Source: CAZFAP01 sp964516325
GTDB taxonomy: Bacteria; Auribacterota; JABMQX01
Reading direction: 5' to 3'
Assembly (NCBI GenBank): GCA_964516325.1
Contig: CAZFAP010000214.1
Span: 1 to 7,021 of the forward strand
Length of the DNA: 7,021 bases
A program made the translations under genes and the position numbers. Positions 4,890-7,021 of the stretch are shown in pieces; position 1 is the stretch's first letter; every line of letters starts with the position of its first letter. The notes under the pieces are model-generated. The model had not been told where the DNA came from. It ran no database searches and saw only the letters and a list, made by a program, of their open reading frames with translations.

Positions 4890-7021
4890 ATGGCAGCTCC
4901 GCGTGAAATTACTGAGCTTGTCGAGCGGTTCAAGCGCAACCTCGAAGATTATCGCTCGGGCCGGTACAAGGAAACCCAGCTTCGGCTGGAATTCATAGAC
5001 CCATTCTTCGAAGCCCTCGGCTGGGACATCCACAACAAACGTGGCTACGCCGAAGCGTACAAGGACGTCATCCACGAAGACGCCATTAAGGTCGGGGGGG
5101 CGACGAAGGCGCCCGACTACTGCTTCCGCATCGGCGGCACGCGAAAATTCTTCGTTGAAGCCAAGAAACCCTCCGTCAGCATCAAGGACGCGGTTCACCC
5201 GGCCTATCAGCTCCGCCGCTATGCTTGGTCCGCGAAGCTTCCCCTGAGTATCCTCACGGATTTCGAGGAGTTTGCCGCGTACGACTGCCGGATCAAACCG
5301 GCGAGAACCGATAAGGCCTCCGCGGCCCGCACCCTTTACGTCCCGTTCACCGAATACCCGCAGCGCTGGGAAGAAATTGCCTCGATCTTCTCCCGTGAAG
5401 AGGTTCTCAAGGGTTCCTTTGACAAATACGCGGAGTCCACGAAGCGCAAGAAGGGGACGGCCGAGGTGGATTCCGCGTTCCTTCAGGAAATCGAGGTGTG
5501 GCGGGAGAGCCTTGCACGAAACATCGCCTTGCGCAATCCGCAGCTCACCCAGCGAGAATTGAACTTCGCCGTCCAGCGGACGATTGACCGCATCATCTTC
5601 CTTCGCATCTGTGAGGACCGCGGCGTCGAGCATTACGGGCAACTCCAGGCCCTTCTGAATGGAACGAACGTCTATCCCCGCCTCTGCCAGCTTTTCTACC
5701 GAGCGGACGAGCGGTACAACTCCGGGCTGTTCTACTTCCGCAAAGAAAAGGCGCGACCCGATGCCCCGGACGAGCTGACGCCCGGCCTGACGATGGACGA
5801 CAAAGTCCTCAAAGAAATCATCACGCGGCTCTACTATCCCGAAAGCCCGTACGAATTCTCGGTTCTCCCTGCGGACATCCTCGGGCAGGTTTACGAGCAG
5901 TTCCTGGGAAAGGTCATCCGCCTGACCGCGGGCCACCGCGCCGTCGTCGAGGACAAGCCGGAAGTCCGCAAAGCCGGCGGCGTCTATTACACCCCGACGT
6001 ACATCGTGGACTACATCGTCAGGAATACCGTCGGAAAGCTGCTTGAGGGCGAGGGGTCAGGGGTCAGCGCTCCGCGGTCAGGGTATGGGGGTTCGGGTTC
6101 AGGGAAAGGAGACGGAAATTATGGCGCTGAAGACGTATCGAGACCTCCAGGTTTGGCAAAAGGCGATGGACCTGGTCGAAGCGGTTTACACGATGACGGG
6201 GGACTTTCCGGCGCGGGAGAAGTTCGGGCTGACCAGCCAGATTCAGAGGGCGGCGGTCTCCATTCCGGGCAACATCGCGGAGGGCTACGGCAGGATACAC
6301 CGGGGGGACTATCTTCATCATCTCTCAATCGCGAAAGGATCCCTGACGGAGGTGGAAACGTATCTGACGTTGGCGGTGCGTCTGAAATTCGTGAGCAGGG
6401 AGCGTGCTCTGGAGGTCTGGAGCCTGACGGAACAGGTCGGCAAGATGCTGACGAAGCTCATCGCCTCTCTCCGGCCTCCCCAGACCCCAAACCCGACACC
6501 CTAAACCCCAAGGAGGCGTCCCGCCTCCGCATCCTCGACCCCGCCTGCGGCTCCGGCTCCTTCCTCATCGGCGCCTACCAATACCTCCTCGACTGGCACC
6601 TCAACTGGTACACCACCCACAACCCCGAAAAATGGGCCCGGCGGCGGAACCCGCCCATCTACGAAACCCGACTTCCCCAACCCCTAAACCCCAAACCCGA
6701 AACCCCACCCCCCACCCCCCCATCCCCCTCCTACCGCCTCACCACCTCCGAGCGCAAACGCATCCTCCTCAACAACATCTACGGAGTGGACATTGACCCC
6801 CAGGCCGTCGAAGTCACCAAACTCTCCCTTCTCCTCAAAGTCCTCGAAGGCGAAAACGAGGAAACCTTAGAGAGGCAACTCAAATTCTTCCACGAGCGTG
6901 CCCTTCCCGACCTCGGCAGCAACATCAAATGCGGCAACTCCCTCATTGGCCCCGACTTCTACGACAACCAGCAGATGACTTTCCTCGATGAAGAGGAGCG
7001 ATACCGCATCAACGCCTTCGA
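4890..7021 (+). CDS. Type IIG-like restriction-modification enzyme (nuclease plus N6-adenine methyltransferase), 3' end outside window
   Basis: The frame is open from ATG 4890 to the window end (710 codons visible; relatives are usually about 1000 residues or more). The N-terminal domain carries a PD-(D/E)XK nuclease signature: Pro75-Asp76 in APDYCFRI and Glu90-Ala-Lys92 in FFVEAKK. A helical linker follows (about 200-345). The N6-adenine methyltransferase domain begins with motif X-like GGVYYTPTYIVDYIV (363-377), then motif I ILDPACGSGS (548-557, SAM binding) and NNIYGVDIDPQAVE (628-641). The catalytic NPPY and the target-recognition domain should lie beyond 7021. It is predicted to cut and methylate DNA as a single chain, as a host-defence enzyme. 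Two in-frame stretches look foreign: residues 388-540 (a Gly-rich segment overlapping a four-helix-bundle gene) and 595-614 (a Pro-rich run from a C-rich repeat). After the insertion many codons end in C and the strand is G-poor. Whether the enzyme is active with these insertions is unknown. Confidence 0.9.
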   Translation, partial: MAAPREITELVERFKRNLEDYRSGRYKETQLRLEFIDPFFEALGWDIHNKRGYAEAYKDVIHEDAIKVGGATKAPDYCFRIGGTRKFFVEAKKPSVSIKDAVHPAYQLRRYAWSAKLPLSILTDFEEFAAYDCRIKPARTDKASAARTLYVPFTEYPQRWEEIASIFSREEVLKGSFDKYAESTKRKKGTAEVDSAFLQEIEVWRESLARNIALRNPQLTQRELNFAVQRTIDRIIFLRICEDRGVEHYGQLQALLNGTNVYPRLCQLFYRADERYNSGLFYFRKEKARPDAPDELTPGLTMDDKVLKEIITRLYYPESPYEFSVLPADILGQVYEQFLGKVIRLTAGHRAVVEDKPEVRKAGGVYYTPTYIVDYIVRNTVGKLLEGEGSGVSAPRSGYGGSGSGKGDGNYGAEDVSRPPGLAKGDGPGRSGLHDDGGLSGAGEVRADQPDSEGGGLHSGQHRGGLRQDTPGGLSSSSLNRERIPDGGGNVSDVGGASEIREQGACSGGLEPDGTGRQDADEAHRLSPASPDPKPDTLNPKEASRLRILDPACGSGSFLIGAYQYLLDWHLNWYTTHNPEKWARRRNPPIYETRLPQPLNPKPETPPPTPPSPSYRLTTSERKRILLNNIYGVDIDPQAVEVTKLSLLLKVLEGENEETLERQLKFFHERALPDLGSNIKCGNSLIGPDFYDNQQMTFLDEEERYRINAF
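6053..6104 (+). repeat. G-rich left arm of the insertion, with tandem GGGGTCA and a G-quadruplex pattern
   Basis: GGGGTCA occurs twice in tandem (6053-6066), then GGTCAGGG (6076-6083). G-runs at 6081-6083, 6087-6091, 6095-6097 and 6102-6104, separated by 3, 3 and 4 nt, satisfy the canonical four-run G-quadruplex pattern on the coding strand and hence in the mRNA. The last run directly abuts the ribosome site of the nested gene. The arm is imperfectly complementary to the C-rich right arm: GGGGTCAGGGGT (6053-6064) can pair with CCCTAAACCCC (6499-6509) with mismatches. Confidence 0.7.
6105..6112 (+). promoter_or_regulatory. Internal ribosome binding site that sets the start of the nested S23-type gene
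   Basis: AAAGGAGA lies 8 nt before ATG 6121 and inside the coding frame of the restriction-modification gene. It favours 6121 over the upstream in-frame TTG at 6043 and ATG at 6085, whose extra residues would be translated repeat sequence. It directly follows the G-quadruplex-like runs, so folding of these could control access. Confidence 0.7.
6121..6504 (+). CDS. Four-helix-bundle protein of the S23/IVP (23S rRNA intervening sequence) family, nested in another gene
   Basis: This 127-residue protein is complete and typical of the family: YRDLQVWQKAMDLVEAVY (6-23), FPAREKFGLTSQIQRAAVSI (29-48), NIAEGYGR (51-58), and GSLTEVETYL (73-82) ahead of the last helix. Relatives are small alpha-helical bundle proteins found in 23S rRNA intervening sequences, and related folds occur as Avd accessory proteins of diversity-generating retroelements. 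Their biochemical role is poorly defined; nucleic-acid binding is suspected. The gene lies in a different frame from, and entirely within, the restriction-modification gene, which stays open throughout. The C-terminal tail PPQTPNPTP is encoded by the C-rich right arm, so the element's repeat doubles as coding sequence. The start at 6121 is chosen by the AAAGGAGA site. It is probably expressed from the host gene's transcript by internal initiation. Confidence 0.93.
   Translation: MALKTYRDLQVWQKAMDLVEAVYTMTGDFPAREKFGLTSQIQRAAVSIPGNIAEGYGRIHRGDYLHHLSIAKGSLTEVETYLTLAVRLKFVSRERALEVWSLTEQVGKMLTKLIASLRPPQTPNPTP
6478..6510 (+). repeat. C-rich right arm of the insertion
   Basis: Five C-runs (6478-6481, 6485-6488, 6492-6494, 6499-6501, 6506-6509), separated by 3-4 nt A-rich spacers, mirror the G-rich left arm in inverted orientation. 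They give a G-quadruplex pattern on the minus strand. The arm contains CCCCAAACCCGA (6485-6496) and CCCTAAACCCCA (6499-6510), both found again in the tract at 6672-6731. It encodes the tail and stop codon of the nested gene and, in the host frame, SPDPKPDTLNPK. Confidence 0.7.
6672..6731 (+). repeat. Second in-frame C-rich tract in the restriction-modification gene (possible solo arm)
   Basis: This 60-nt, exactly 20-codon stretch contains a single G and eight C-runs of 3-7 nt. It encodes a Pro-rich run (LPQPLNPKPETPPPTPPSPS). Removing it would join PPIYETR to YRLTTSERKR, a plausible uninterrupted sequence. It shares CCCTAAACCCCA (6682-6693) and CCCCAAACCCGA (6689-6700) exactly with the right arm of the upstream insertion, in overlapping and swapped order. 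It carries no gene. The minus strand, which is the transcription template, has strong G-quadruplex potential. Confidence 0.65.

Larger units (their letters stand above)
6051..6510 (+). mobile_element. Phase-preserving insertion carrying an S23-type gene inside the restriction-modification gene
   Basis: The boundaries are inferred from protein logic. Removing 6051-6509 (459 nt, exactly 153 codons) would join VGKLLEG to KEASRLRILDPACGSG, a normal-looking passage from motif X to motif I. The segment has a G-rich left arm, a complete four-helix-bundle gene with its own ribosome site, and a C-rich right arm. Similar S23/IVP genes are known as intervening sequences in bacterial 23S rRNA genes, where the element ends pair in the RNA. 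No target-site duplication is obvious, and no transposase is encoded, so mobility is an inference. The host reading frame has no stop codon across the whole insertion. Confidence 0.6.

Noticed and set aside
4869..5936. Long minus-strand open frame (355 codons) across the restriction-modification gene
   Set aside because: It lies opposite a clearly recognisable nuclease/methyltransferase coding region, has no family motif, and is explained by GC-rich codon bias on the other strand.
6053..6066. Tandem GGGGTCA units as the start of a CRISPR array
   Set aside because: The units are 7 nt and directly adjacent, with no spacers and no cas genes.
6485..6510. CCCTAAA units as telomeric repeats or eukaryotic contamination
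   Set aside because: The resemblance to plant telomere repeats is limited to a few irregular units inside a bacterial coding frame; the spacing and sequence vary and the surroundings are clearly bacterial.
4890..7021. Restriction-modification gene as a pseudogene split by an inserted gene
   Set aside because: The host frame was read codon by codon through both foreign stretches and has no stop and no frameshift; motifs on both sides are in the same frame. Loss of activity remains possible but is not shown.

Overview
This window looks like chromosomal DNA from an uncultured or little-studied bacterium. Genes are densely packed on the + strand, stop and start codons overlap, GTG and TTG starts are used beside strong Shine-Dalgarno sites, and GC content is moderate to high. 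Nothing here fixes the phylum.

Layout. (1) 1-2348 is the distal part of a high-affinity phosphate uptake operon: the last 27 residues of a PstA-type permease, two consecutive PstB ATPases (80-826 and 819-1577), and phoU (1665-2348). (2) 2548-4714 is a two-gene ABC-2 exporter of the NatA/NatB (YhaQ/YhaP) kind, with ATPase and permease overlapping by 8 nt. (3) 4715-4889 is a non-coding spacer with a GGACACC/GGTGTCC inverted repeat and a -10-like hexamer. (4) 4890 to the window end is a large, 3'-truncated Type IIG-like restriction-modification gene, with an N-terminal PD-(D/E)XK nuclease followed by an N6-adenine methyltransferase domain. Nested inside it in another reading frame, at 6121-6504, is a complete S23/IVP-type four-helix-bundle gene.

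Two things stand out. First, the two PstB proteins are degenerate in complementary places. PstB1 has lost the Q-loop Gln and the switch His but keeps LSGGQ. PstB2 keeps Q-loop and His but its signature is LSLEQ. A PstB1/PstB2 heterodimer would therefore have one complete consensus ATP site and one degenerate site, as in asymmetric ABC exporters.

Second, the restriction-modification gene carries a phase-preserving insertion of about 459 bp (about 6051-6510) between methyltransferase motifs X and I. It encodes the four-helix-bundle protein in one frame. In the host frame it stays open and encodes a Gly-rich, probably disordered linker. Its left arm is G-rich (with a canonical G-quadruplex pattern just before the internal ribosome binding site) and its right arm is C-rich. 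About 160 bp downstream, a second in-frame C-rich tract (6672-6731, exactly 20 codons) shares two 12-mers with the right arm, as if a solo arm of the same element family had inserted. Together this suggests a small element that colonises protein-coding genes without breaking their frame.
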